Below, piece by piece: positions 1 through 5,446 of a DNA stretch of 7,980 nucleotides. The position numbers and the translations under genes were made by a program. The notes under the pieces are model-generated. The model saw only the letters and a program-made list of their open reading frames with translations. It was not told the DNA's origin and did no database searches. Each line of letters starts with the position of its first letter. The stretch's first letter is position 1. The stretch is from Candidatus Merdenecus merdavium (GTDB lineage: Bacteria; Bacillota; Clostridia; Lachnospirales; Lachnospiraceae). The DNA lies in NCBI GenBank assembly GCA_018715425.1, contig DVLR01000134.1, positions 1 through 7,980 of the forward strand, read 5' to 3'.

Positions 1-1
1 A

Positions 2-1369
2 AAGAAATACAAAAAGCAATTTCGGACCATTAATGCCCAGTTGGAAGCAGCGTTGATTGCAGCAAAAGAACAGGGAGATATGGATGCTGAAATTGCTATT
101 TTAAATGCGCTTAGAAAAGGGTGGCGCGCACCTAATGGCGGACCGGAAATAGATGCGCAATTCTTTCGTTTGAATGATCGGAAAATGGACGCATTGGTCA
201 GGTCTGTTACTCATGATATGGAAAAGGCTGAACATGCAGTGCTGAGATTCGCTGAAGACCAGTATCGAAGAATTATCTTTGATGCACAAGTTTATGCGAA
301 TAGTGGTGCTGGAACATATGAGAAAGCAGTAGATATGGCCACAGATGATTTTATATCAAAAGGTATTAATTGCATCCAGTATGCAAATGGCGCTCGTGTA
401 GGTATTGCGGCATATGTCGACATGGCTATCAGAACAGCTAGCAAACGAGCCTATTTGATGGGAGAAGGCGCAAAACGTGCTGAATGGGGCGTACATACAG
501 TTATCATGAACAAACGCACAAATGCCTGTCCGAAGTGCATGCCTTTTGAGGGTAAGGTGCTGATTGATGATGTTTGGAGCGGCGGTTCTGCGGATGAAGG
601 ACCGTATCCTTTGATGAGTAACGCAATTGCTGCTGGTCTTTATCATCCAAATTGCAAAGACATCCACACAACCTATTTTCCTGGTGTGAGTACACCGCCA
701 GATGATAGGTTTACCAAGCAAGAATTAGCTGATGTAGAAGAACGTGAACGGCTGGAAAATAAAAAGAGCTACGCGAAAAGACAAGCTGAAAAGTGCGGTA
801 GGTTAGCCGATTACAGCTTGGATAAGGAAAAACAACAGAAGTATCGTGAACGTGAGAGTGATTGGGAACGACAAATACCTGGATTGAATCAAGCCCTTAA
901 AGAGATTGATGACAGAAGGGGATTCCAATTCCTAAAAGGTTTCCACACATTTGATGATCCAGTAAGAGAGTATCTAGGTTCGGCATTTGAAAGCCATCCA
1001 AAAGAGACGCAAATGCTTCTAGATAAACTAAAAGAAATCGGTGTTGAAGTAAATATTGTCGACAGGGAGACAATGGCATATGGGCCATCAGGAACTTCGG
1101 GTAATCCAGGTAGTATAACTATTTGTAGAAATGCTAGTTATAGTGCTTTGCTACACGAGTATACACATGCAATGGATGATTATAATATTGGGTGGAAAGC
1201 GATGAGGAGCTGCTTATTTGATGTAGAAATACAAATAAATTTTGAAAGAAGAGCATACCAAGCTGAAATTGATTTTTGTCGCTCGCAAAATCTACCAGAA
1301 GAGTGTATAATGAGATTGGAAATGTTGCGAGACAGGGAAATTGAAAGAATTAGGAAGATGGGAAGATGA
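2..1369 (+). CDS. Phage minor capsid protein 2 (MuF-like) with C-terminal HExxH metallopeptidase-like domain, 5' truncated
   Basis: The reading frame is open from base 2 (455 visible residues), so the true start is upstream and the in-frame TTG at 41 is not a credible start. The N-terminal two thirds match the phage minor capsid protein 2 family, which sits with the portal inside the head. Seen here are the run GWRAPNGGPEIDAQFFRLND, a CPKC pair (visible residues 176 and 179) and a later YHPNCKD (His215, Cys218), a Cys/His pattern shared with MuF-type proteins. A charged, probably helical linker follows (about 240-300). The last 150 residues are not needed for a capsid role. They contain LLHEYTHAMDD (His385, Glu386, His389), a classical HExxH zinc site, then ERRAYQAE with Glu415 or Glu422 as possible third ligand. 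MuF proteins of temperate Firmicute phages are known to carry variable C-terminal toxin domains, so this may be a phage-delivered peptidase. Capsid identity is firm; peptidase activity is inferred from the motif. Confidence 0.9.
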   Translation, partial: KKYKKQFRTINAQLEAALIAAKEQGDMDAEIAILNALRKGWRAPNGGPEIDAQFFRLNDRKMDALVRSVTHDMEKAEHAVLRFAEDQYRRIIFDAQVYANSGAGTYEKAVDMATDDFISKGINCIQYANGARVGIAAYVDMAIRTASKRAYLMGEGAKRAEWGVHTVIMNKRTNACPKCMPFEGKVLIDDVWSGGSADEGPYPLMSNAIAAGLYHPNCKDIHTTYFPGVSTPPDDRFTKQELADVEERERLENKKSYAKRQAEKCGRLADYSLDKEKQQKYRERESDWERQIPGLNQALKEIDDRRGFQFLKGFHTFDDPVREYLGSAFESHPKETQMLLDKLKEIGVEVNIVDRETMAYGPSGTSGNPGSITICRNASYSALLHEYTHAMDDYNIGWKAMRSCLFDVEIQINFERRAYQAEIDFCRSQNLPEECIMRLEMLRDREIERIRKMGR

Positions 1370-1372
1370 AAT

Positions 1373-1657
1373 ATGGATGTAGAAAAAATGAATGTAGTAG
1401 AGAGAGCAAAATTTTGTAGAGACTCTGCTATTTTGAAAAGAAAAGACAAAATGACAATAGAGATTTTACAATCATTCCAAGACGACCCTTCACTTCTGCC
1501 AGTTGTTAAGATTCCAATTTCAGAATGGGCGACAGCAGCACTCATTTATTTAGGAATAATTAGTTATGCTGATAATGTTTCCGAAAATGCCGACTACATC
1601 CTTAATGCATATAGTGAACTTTCAAAAGAATACAAAAACGGCACCTTAGAATTATAA
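1373..1657 (+). CDS. Small acidic protein after the MuF-peptidase gene; candidate immunity protein
   Basis: This gene encodes 94 residues and starts three bases after the stop of the minor capsid gene, so it is probably translationally coupled to it. The ribosome site is modest (GGGAAG at 1360-1365, seven bases before ATG 1373). I do not recognise the family. The protein looks mostly helical, with no signal peptide or membrane segment; it begins MDVEKMNVVERAKFC and has a central ISEWATAALIYLGIISYAD hydrophobic helix. Its stop codon lies inside an intrinsic terminator hairpin, which makes it the last gene of its unit. In polymorphic toxin loci a small gene directly behind the toxin domain usually encodes the cognate immunity protein. 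Position alone suggests that role here. It could equally be an unrelated phage accessory protein. Confidence 0.75.
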   Translation: MDVEKMNVVERAKFCRDSAILKRKDKMTIEILQSFQDDPSLLPVVKIPISEWATAALIYLGIISYADNVSENADYILNAYSELSKEYKNGTLEL

Positions 1658-1668
1658 GGTGCTTTTTT
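1641..1668 (+). terminator. Intrinsic terminator overlapping the end of the 94-codon gene
   Basis: A perfect seven-base inverted repeat (GCACCTT at 1641-1647, AAGGTGC at 1656-1662) gains an eighth A-T pair at 1648/1655 and closes a six-base loop. It is followed directly by six T residues (1663-1668), the standard Rho-independent layout. The stop codon TAA (1655-1657) lies in the 3' arm. A terminator is unexpected inside a phage head operon, because portal and capsid genes are normally co-transcribed. Confidence 0.8.
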
Positions 1669-1680
1669 CATACCCAAAAT

Positions 1681-1690
1681 AGGAGGTGAT
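1681..1690 (+). promoter_or_regulatory. Strong ribosome binding site for the 38-codon membrane peptide gene
   Basis: AGGAGGTGAT is a near-perfect match to the 16S anti-Shine-Dalgarno sequence. From the end of AGGAGG there are seven bases to ATG 1694. It is the main evidence that the very short reading frame behind it is a real, well translated gene. Confidence 0.85.
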
Positions 1691-1693
1691 ATC

Positions 1694-1810
1694 ATGAGTT
1701 GGCTATGGTATTTTTTATTTATTTTAGTTGGATTACCTATGCTTTCATTGTCAATCGGCTTGTCTATTTTTATTTTGAGAGAAGGTATCAAAGGTGGTGA
1801 CAAAGATTAG
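1694..1810 (+). CDS. 38-residue single-span membrane peptide
   Basis: The product is 38 residues. It begins MSWLWYFLFILVGLPML and continues through a hydrophobic stretch to about residue 28, followed by a short charged tail (REGIKGGDKD). This predicts one membrane helix with almost nothing outside it. The start is fixed by the strong AGGAGGTGAT site. I do not recognise a family. The size and layout resemble small membrane peptides of phages and type I toxin-antitoxin systems, but there is no specific sequence match I can name. It lies between two candidate terminators, right behind the peptidase/immunity-like pair and only three bases ahead of the next gene. That context suggests an accessory (moron) function such as host membrane modification or exclusion, rather than virion structure. 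Confidence 0.65.
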   Translation: MSWLWYFLFILVGLPMLSLSIGLSIFILREGIKGGDKD

Positions 1811-1813
1811 CCT

Positions 1814-2008
1814 ATGAAAGTAACCTATGTACACAATGGAGTCTGTATGTATAGCGACGATGAAATCATTTGGAGAGCATTGAGAAGTCGTTGTAGCGTG
1901 CTTGAGAGAGTGTTAGAACGCAAGAATATGACATTGATTGAGCGAAGACAATTGCAAGATGAATACGAGCGAACCTTTGCGTTGACAGAAAAATATAGTA
2001 AAAGATAA
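1814..2008 (+). CDS. 64-residue charged helical protein of unknown function
   Basis: This gene encodes 64 residues, starting three bases after the membrane peptide gene. A GGTGGTGA ribosome site (1792-1799) lies within the 3' end of that gene, about 14 bases from the ATG, which is longer than usual. The sequence is rich in Arg and Glu, with a short N-terminal part (MKVTYVHNGVCMYSDDE) and then a predicted long helix (residues about 17-64) containing LERVLERKNMTLIERRQLQD. It has no membrane segment and no motif I can assign. The stop codon leads straight into a hairpin with a T-rich tail, so the gene ends a small unit. It may be a phage accessory protein or a small nucleic-acid or protein binding factor; there is no firm evidence for either. 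Confidence 0.65.
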   Translation: MKVTYVHNGVCMYSDDEIIWRALRSRCSVLERVLERKNMTLIERRQLQDEYERTFALTEKYSKR

Positions 2009-2031
2009 GTCCTAGAGATAGGGCTATTTTT
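2008..2031 (+). terminator. Candidate intrinsic terminator after the 64-codon gene
   Basis: The sequence AGTCCTA (2008-2014), a GAGA tetraloop (2015-2018) and TAGGGCT (2019-2025) form a seven-pair stem with one G-U pair, followed by A and five T residues (2027-2031). The stem is short and the T tract is modest, so this may be a weak or leaky terminator. It overlaps the stop codon of the gene before it. Confidence 0.5.
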
Positions 2032-2051
2032 ATTGTCCGAAGACTTTAAAC

Positions 2052-2123
2052 TACGTGGAGACACCAGCGTATAAAACTGTGGGAGACACCCATAAAACTG
2101 ATAGAGAGACACTCTAAAAACTG
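2052..2123 (+). repeat. Three tandem hairpins with invariant AGACA loops upstream of the scaffold gene
   Basis: Three consecutive stem-loops occupy the untranslated leader of the scaffold/capsid genes. Loop AGACA is at 2059-2063, 2084-2088 and 2107-2111. The stems differ but each pairs. Hairpin 1 is TACGTGG with CCAgCGTA (2052-2071, one bulged G). Hairpin 2 is TGTGGG with CCCATA (2078-2094, one G-U). Hairpin 3 is TAGAG with CTCTA (2102-2116). Each is followed by AAAACTG (2073-2079, 2094-2100, 2117-2123). Loop spacing is 25 then 23 bases. Changed stems with preserved pairing and a fixed loop are what a structured RNA element or repeated protein-binding site looks like. Confidence 0.8.
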
Positions 2124-2124
2124 A

Positions 2125-2130
2125 AAGGAG
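2125..2130 (+). promoter_or_regulatory. Ribosome binding site of the scaffold gene, adjacent to the hairpin array
   Basis: AAGGAG lies ten bases before ATG 2141 and only one base after the last AAAACTG unit. The GGAG core (2127-2130) could pair with CTCT (2112-2115), the 3' arm of hairpin 3, so hairpin 3 and sequestration of the ribosome site would be mutually exclusive. That pairing is only four base pairs and is speculative. Confidence 0.6.
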
Positions 2131-2140
2131 AAAAGTTGCT

Positions 2141-2752
2141 ATGTCACTAAAAGATGTATTAAAAGTACCGATGAAATTACAATTCTTTGCAGAAGGAGAA
2201 GAAGGATCTAACGCAAATAATCCACAACAGCAAGCTACTCCTACTCCTCAAGCGCCTGAATTTGATTATGAGAAGTTGGCCAGTCTCATTAACGGAAAAC
2301 AGAGCGTAACAGAAGATACTGTGCTGAAATCATATTTTAAACAGCAAGGATTAAGCAAAGATGAAATGGATTCGGCAATTGCTGCATTTAAGAAGCAGAA
2401 AGCAGAAAGTACACCTGATATTGCACAACTGCAAGCAGACAAAACAAAAGCTGAACAACAAGCACTTAAAGCAGTAATTGAAGCAAAAGCACAAATGATT
2501 GCTTTTACATTAGGGATTGATGCTAAAACAATTCCGTATGTGTTGAAATTAGCTGATTTAAGCCAATTGTCATTAGATTCTAAAGATGAAGATGTACAAG
2601 CGGTATTAAACAAAGTATTGGAAGATGTACCTGCATTGAAACCAACACAAGATGATAGTTCATCAGGTTTCAAGCAAGTCGGTGCTCCAAGCGGTGGGAA
2701 TAACTCATCACAAACAGATGAAGCTTTGAAACGAGCTTTCGGTATCAAATAA
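2141..2752 (+). CDS. Capsid scaffolding protein with N-terminal LQFFA (Prp-type) processing motif
   Basis: The product is 203 residues and sits directly before the major capsid gene, the usual scaffold position and size. An acidic, Gln/Pro-rich, probably disordered N-terminus (18-42) leads into a helical region with a strong coiled-coil tendency (about 92-122) and the segment GIDAKTIPYVLKLADLS typical of Firmicute phage scaffolds. It ends in a Gly/Ser-rich stretch and a short basic tail (EALKRAFGIK), where scaffolds usually contact capsid protein. Residues 11-18 read MKLQFFAE, which matches the MNLQFFA signal cleaved by the host protease Prp in ribosomal protein L27 and in staphylococcal phage 80alpha capsid proteins; cleavage after Ala17 is predicted. 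ATG 2141 is preferred over ATG 2171 because only the former has a ribosome site. Confidence 0.85.
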   Translation: MSLKDVLKVPMKLQFFAEGEEGSNANNPQQQATPTPQAPEFDYEKLASLINGKQSVTEDTVLKSYFKQQGLSKDEMDSAIAAFKKQKAESTPDIAQLQADKTKAEQQALKAVIEAKAQMIAFTLGIDAKTIPYVLKLADLSQLSLDSKDEDVQAVLNKVLEDVPALKPTQDDSSSGFKQVGAPSGGNNSSQTDEALKRAFGIK

Positions 2753-2772
2753 AAGAAAGAAGGATTTAATTT

Positions 2773-3684
2773 ATGACAGTTTATAATTATGCAGAACAAT
2801 TTCTACAACCATTAAACCAAAAATACGCACAAGAGATGACTTCGTACGATTTAACGCAGTCTAATCCACAAGTGCAGTTTTTAAATGCTCAAACAATCAA
2901 ATTACCATCAATTACTGTTTCTGGTTACAAAGACCATAATCGACAAGGTACAGGTTTTAATACTGGTACAATCACGAATGAATGGGAACCAAAGAAATTA
3001 GCGCATGACCGAGATGTTGAGTTTGCGATTGACCCAATGGATGTTGACGAAACAAATTTAGTTGTATCGATTGCAAACGTACAAAACACTTTAGAAACAG
3101 ATCAAGCCATCCCTGAAAAAGATAGTTATCGTTACTCTAAATTGTTAGCAGAAGCGAAAACATATAAAGCAAATGGTGCTCACATCGATACAACTGTTTT
3201 AACTGCATCAAACATTTTAGATTGGTTTGATGATGAGATGGAACGTATGGATGACGCAGGTGTACCGTCTGAAGGACGTGTTATTTATTGCACACCTAAG
3301 ATTCGTAAATTATTGAAGCAAGCTGAAGGTATTCAACGTACATTCGATGTACAAAACACTGGTACAGCTATCAACCGTAACATCTATAGCTTAGACGATG
3401 TGAAAATCAAAACTGTTCCATCTGGTCGCATGAAATCAAAATACGATTTCTCAAATGGATGTGTAGCTGCTGGAGATGCAAAACAAATCAACATTATCTT
3501 GATTCATCCATCTTGTGTAGTATCTCGTGACAAATATGCGTATATCAATGTATTTAGCCCAGGTCATGATAGTCGTACTGCTGACAAATACATGTTACAA
3601 TCACGTTTTTACATGGATTTATTCTTAATTAAAAACAAAGCGGTGGCAGTATCAATCAACGTTGAAACTGGTGGTGAAGCTTGA
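2773..3684 (+). CDS. Major capsid protein (HK97-fold type)
   Basis: The product is 303 residues, the main building block of the icosahedral head. It starts at ATG 2773, nine bases behind AGAAGGA (2757-2763) and 20 bases after the scaffold stop. The opening AEQFLQPLNQKYAQEM, then NAQTIKLPSITVSGYKDHNR and the EWEPKKLAHDRDVEFAIDPMD stretch (split around residues 75-95), are characteristic of capsid proteins of lactic acid bacterial siphophages. The domain ending in NIILIHPSCVVSRDKYAYINV fits the HK97 A-domain/P-domain arrangement. Synonymous codon choice is more uniform than in the accessory genes upstream, as expected for a highly expressed protein. No LQFFA motif is present, unlike the scaffold. 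The fold is inferred from family knowledge. Confidence 0.9.
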   Translation: MTVYNYAEQFLQPLNQKYAQEMTSYDLTQSNPQVQFLNAQTIKLPSITVSGYKDHNRQGTGFNTGTITNEWEPKKLAHDRDVEFAIDPMDVDETNLVVSIANVQNTLETDQAIPEKDSYRYSKLLAEAKTYKANGAHIDTTVLTASNILDWFDDEMERMDDAGVPSEGRVIYCTPKIRKLLKQAEGIQRTFDVQNTGTAINRNIYSLDDVKIKTVPSGRMKSKYDFSNGCVAAGDAKQINIILIHPSCVVSRDKYAYINVFSPGHDSRTADKYMLQSRFYMDLFLIKNKAVAVSINVETGGEA

Positions 3685-3935
3685 TGATTGCAGAAAAGGA
3701 CAATAAAGTTTATATGATTTCGCCTGATCAGCAAGCCTTTTATGTTGGTCAAGGATTCGATATCAAAGATGACAAAGGAGATGTAATTGCCTATGGTGCT
3801 GGTCGTACAGTACCGTATGGCGATTATGCTGCTTTGGTGAAAGAAAACGAAAAGTTAAAAGCTGAGTTAGCAAAATCAAAGTCCAAATCGACAAAGAATT
3901 CCAAGAAAGAGTCCACCGAAAAAGAAGGTGAATAG
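3684..3935 (+). CDS. Small protein with coiled coil and Lys/Ser-rich tail, between capsid and connector
   Basis: The product is 83 residues from ATG 3684, whose first base is the last base of the capsid stop codon (TGATG overlap). A TTG one codon earlier (3681) is less likely. GGTGGTGA (3670-3677) six bases upstream serves as ribosome site. The first 50 residues (KVYMISPDQQAFYVGQGFDI, then a Gly-rich GDVIAYGAGRTVPYGDY) look like a small beta domain. Residues about 53-65 (LVKENEKLKAELAKSK) form a heptad-like coil, and the last 20 are almost all Lys, Ser, Glu and Thr. I do not recognise a named family. The position suggests a head accessory, decoration or head-tail joining role. Confidence 0.8.
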   Translation: MIAEKDNKVYMISPDQQAFYVGQGFDIKDDKGDVIAYGAGRTVPYGDYAALVKENEKLKAELAKSKSKSTKNSKKESTEKEGE

Positions 3936-3937
3936 TC

Positions 3938-4312
3938 ATGGAACCATACGTTGATGAAACGTATTACAAAGAAATCTATCTAGGTACACTTGATACTGAA
4001 GACTTGGCTAAACGGTTAAAGGAAGCAAGCCAACAAGTGGATATGCTAACCTTTAACCGTATTCGTGGCAAAGGATTTGATAATCTGACTTCTTTCCAAC
4101 AGTCAGTAATTAAAGAAGTAATTTGTCAACATGTTGATTTTGTGTACGAAAATCAAGATATGATTGATAGCGTATTGCAATCGTATAGTATCAATGGTGT
4201 ATCGATGTCATTTGGTCAAAGTTGGAATATTGAAGTGATGAATGGTGTTGCAATGAAGCGTAGTACCTATGAATTGCTGAAGCAGACAGGACTAACAAGG
4301 AGCGTGATTTAA
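3938..4312 (+). CDS. Head-tail connector (gp6/gp15-like adaptor)
   Basis: The product is 124 residues. This class of small helical adaptor forms a ring under the portal after DNA packaging. The opening YYKEIYLGTLDTEDLAKRLK with QVDMLTFNRI, and then FQQSVIKEVICQHVDFVYEN, are typical of Firmicute phage connector proteins of this length that follow the capsid gene. A predicted short beta segment (INGVSMSFG) separates the helical core from the C-terminal helix (KRSTYELLKQTGL). AAGGTGA (3926-3932) lies ahead of ATG 3938, two bases after the previous stop. Its stop shares a base with the next ATG (TAATG), so the two are translationally coupled. Confidence 0.8.
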   Translation: MEPYVDETYYKEIYLGTLDTEDLAKRLKEASQQVDMLTFNRIRGKGFDNLTSFQQSVIKEVICQHVDFVYENQDMIDSVLQSYSINGVSMSFGQSWNIEVMNGVAMKRSTYELLKQTGLTRSVI

Positions 4313-4647
4313 TGAAATTTCCTTGTTTAGTACACAAAAGATTATGTAAGACACCGATTGAGGTATTTCTATACGATGAAGGTATCACGGAAGATGGCGA
4401 ACCAATCACTTATGATGGCTCATTCAAATGTAACTACCAAGATTCAGCGAAAACCATTTTAACCGATGAGAAGAAGCTTGTTCAGATTACCGGACGAGCT
4501 TTTTTTGTTGGTGATATTTTTCCTGATGTTCCAACTTTATCAGGCGGAGAAGTCGTGATATTTGGCGAAAAACGCATGATTGAGTCTGGCATGAAAGCGA
4601 GAAATCCAGATGGCACAGTGAATTATACGCGATTAGATTTGAGGTGA
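4312..4647 (+). CDS. Minor capsid protein 1 family, probable head-tail stopper
   Basis: The product is 111 residues and beta-rich. KRLCKTPIEVFLYDEGITED, then FKCNYQDSAKTILTDEKKLV and GRAFFVGDIFPD, are features of the phage minor capsid protein 1 group, which corresponds in position and size to head-closure (stopper) proteins that seal the portal channel. AAGGAG (4297-4302) lies nine bases before ATG 4312, and the start overlaps the connector stop by one base. It is the first of three consecutive minor capsid families found together in this order in A118-like phages. Assignment to the stopper role rests on gene order rather than on residues I can verify. Confidence 0.8.
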   Translation: MKFPCLVHKRLCKTPIEVFLYDEGITEDGEPITYDGSFKCNYQDSAKTILTDEKKLVQITGRAFFVGDIFPDVPTLSGGEVVIFGEKRMIESGMKARNPDGTVNYTRLDLR

Positions 4648-4652
4648 TTTGA

Positions 4653-5030
4653 ATGAGTAAGGCAACAGTGAAGTTTGATATGGGCGCAATCAATAAGCTG
4701 ACTAACTCGACTGTCAGAGCTTTAGAAATGACTGCTGAAGCGTTGCATACCGAAGTAGTTCAGGCGCAAGTAGTCCCTAGAGATAAAGGTACCTTGCAAG
4801 GAGAAGCGTTCTTTGTTGATTATTCAAAATCTGGTAATGGCACAGTTAGTCTTGTTCACAGTACGCCATACGCTAGAAGACTCTATTATCACCCTGAATA
4901 TAATTTCAATCGTGAAAACAATCCGAATGCACAGGCTCACTGGTTAGATGACTGGGCAGATGGTGGAAAGCATAGCGATTTTGCTAAAAGTGCTTTTGTA
5001 AAATTTTACAAACAACAAACAGGAGTGTAA
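4653..5030 (+). CDS. Minor capsid protein 2-of-series, tail-completion (HK97 gp10-like) protein
   Basis: The product is 125 residues. The pattern is an N-terminal helix (MGAINKLTNSTVRALEMTAE), then VVPRDKGTLQGE, a VSLVHSTPYARRLYYHPE strand-turn and NPNAQAHWLDDW. It is that of the short minor capsid family related to HK97 gp10, which helps dock the tail on the head. The phrase STPYARRLYYHPEYNF is especially diagnostic. GAGGTGATT (4641-4649) overlaps the previous stop and precedes ATG 4653. The name overlaps confusingly with the large minor capsid protein 2 at the start of the window, but the two are unrelated families. Confidence 0.85.
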   Translation: MSKATVKFDMGAINKLTNSTVRALEMTAEALHTEVVQAQVVPRDKGTLQGEAFFVDYSKSGNGTVSLVHSTPYARRLYYHPEYNFNRENNPNAQAHWLDDWADGGKHSDFAKSAFVKFYKQQTGV

Positions 5031-5033
5031 CTA

Positions 5034-5444
5034 ATGATTTTACTATCAGATGTTAGAAACTGGCTAGAGAGTTTAGGTGTTGCTGAAAATTATTATGTAG
5101 GCAAACTGGACAATAAAAAAGAAAATTCGATAGGTGTTTATCAGCTCAAGGATAGCTCTCCACCACGTTTTGGACTAGGTGGGTATAATTTGTCAAGCTA
5201 CGAGCAAAAAGGCATTAGCTTGCTCGTACATTGGAATAGGAACGCTGTTGAGACTGAAGAAAAAGCATGGGAAATCTATCAAGAAATTTTACATGCAAAA
5301 GATTTGGTGATAGGAAAACATGCAGTGCAATTTCTAACTCTAAATACGCGTGAACCAGTCGATGTGGGCACAGATGATAATCATATTTATGAACGAGTTA
5401 TCGAATTTATTATTTATTTTGATAAAAAAGAAAGTGAGGAATAA
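5034..5444 (+). CDS. Minor capsid protein 3-of-series, probable tail terminator
   Basis: The product is 136 residues. The sequence runs from an N-terminal helix (DVRNWLESLGVAENYYVGKL) through a strand-rich centre (KGISLLVHWNRNAVETEEKA) to a final VIEFIIYFDKK strand. This matches the minor capsid protein family that lies immediately before the tail tube gene, and it fits the tail terminator fold that caps the tube and fixes its end. The ribosome site AGGAG (5021-5025) is inside the previous gene, eight bases before ATG 5034. It is the last head-tail joining gene before the tail genes proper. Family membership is fairly secure, and the terminator role is inferred from position. Confidence 0.8.
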   Translation: MILLSDVRNWLESLGVAENYYVGKLDNKKENSIGVYQLKDSSPPRFGLGGYNLSSYEQKGISLLVHWNRNAVETEEKAWEIYQEILHAKDLVIGKHAVQFLTLNTREPVDVGTDDNHIYERVIEFIIYFDKKESEE

Positions 5445-5446
5445 TA

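Noticed and set aside
41..43. TTG at base 41 as the start of the minor capsid gene
   Set aside because: The same frame is open upstream to base 2 with plausible protein sequence (KKYKKQFRTINAQ), and no ribosome site precedes the TTG. The gene is cut by the window edge.
1306..1311. Perfect TATAAT in the 3' end of the minor capsid gene, possible promoter for the 94-codon gene
   Set aside because: No -35 hexamer resembling TTGACA lies 16-18 bases upstream; the nearest TTGTCG is 24 bases away. In AT-rich coding DNA a lone TATAAT is weak evidence. Another TATAAT at 1181-1186 is equally unsupported.
2033..2056. TTGTCC with downstream TTTAAA as a promoter for the scaffold/capsid genes
   Set aside because: The spacing between the two elements is far too short for a sigma-A promoter, and nothing like TATAAT lies 17 bases downstream of TTGTCC.
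2052..2123. Short tandem units considered as a CRISPR array or DNA operator set
   Set aside because: The repeated parts are only 5-8 bases, there are no spacer-like unique segments of constant length, and the pairing stems with a fixed loop fit RNA hairpins better than DNA operators.
2171..2173. ATG 2171 (giving MKLQFFAE at the N-terminus) as the scaffold start
   Set aside because: There is no ribosome site before it, whereas ATG 2141 has AAGGAG at good distance. Known Prp substrates also often carry a few residues before the LQFFA motif.
2266..2799. Minus-strand open frame of 177 codons opposite the scaffold gene
   Set aside because: It is an antisense shadow of a well supported scaffold gene, cysteine- and serine-rich as expected from complementary GCA/AGC-rich codons, with no independent evidence.
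5199..5228. Nine-base inverted repeat TACGAGCAA / TTGCTCGTA with overlapping CAAGCT / AGCTTG inside the tail terminator gene
   Set aside because: The loop is 12 bases, there is no T tract, it is entirely within a conserved coding region, and one such repeat is near chance for a window of this size.
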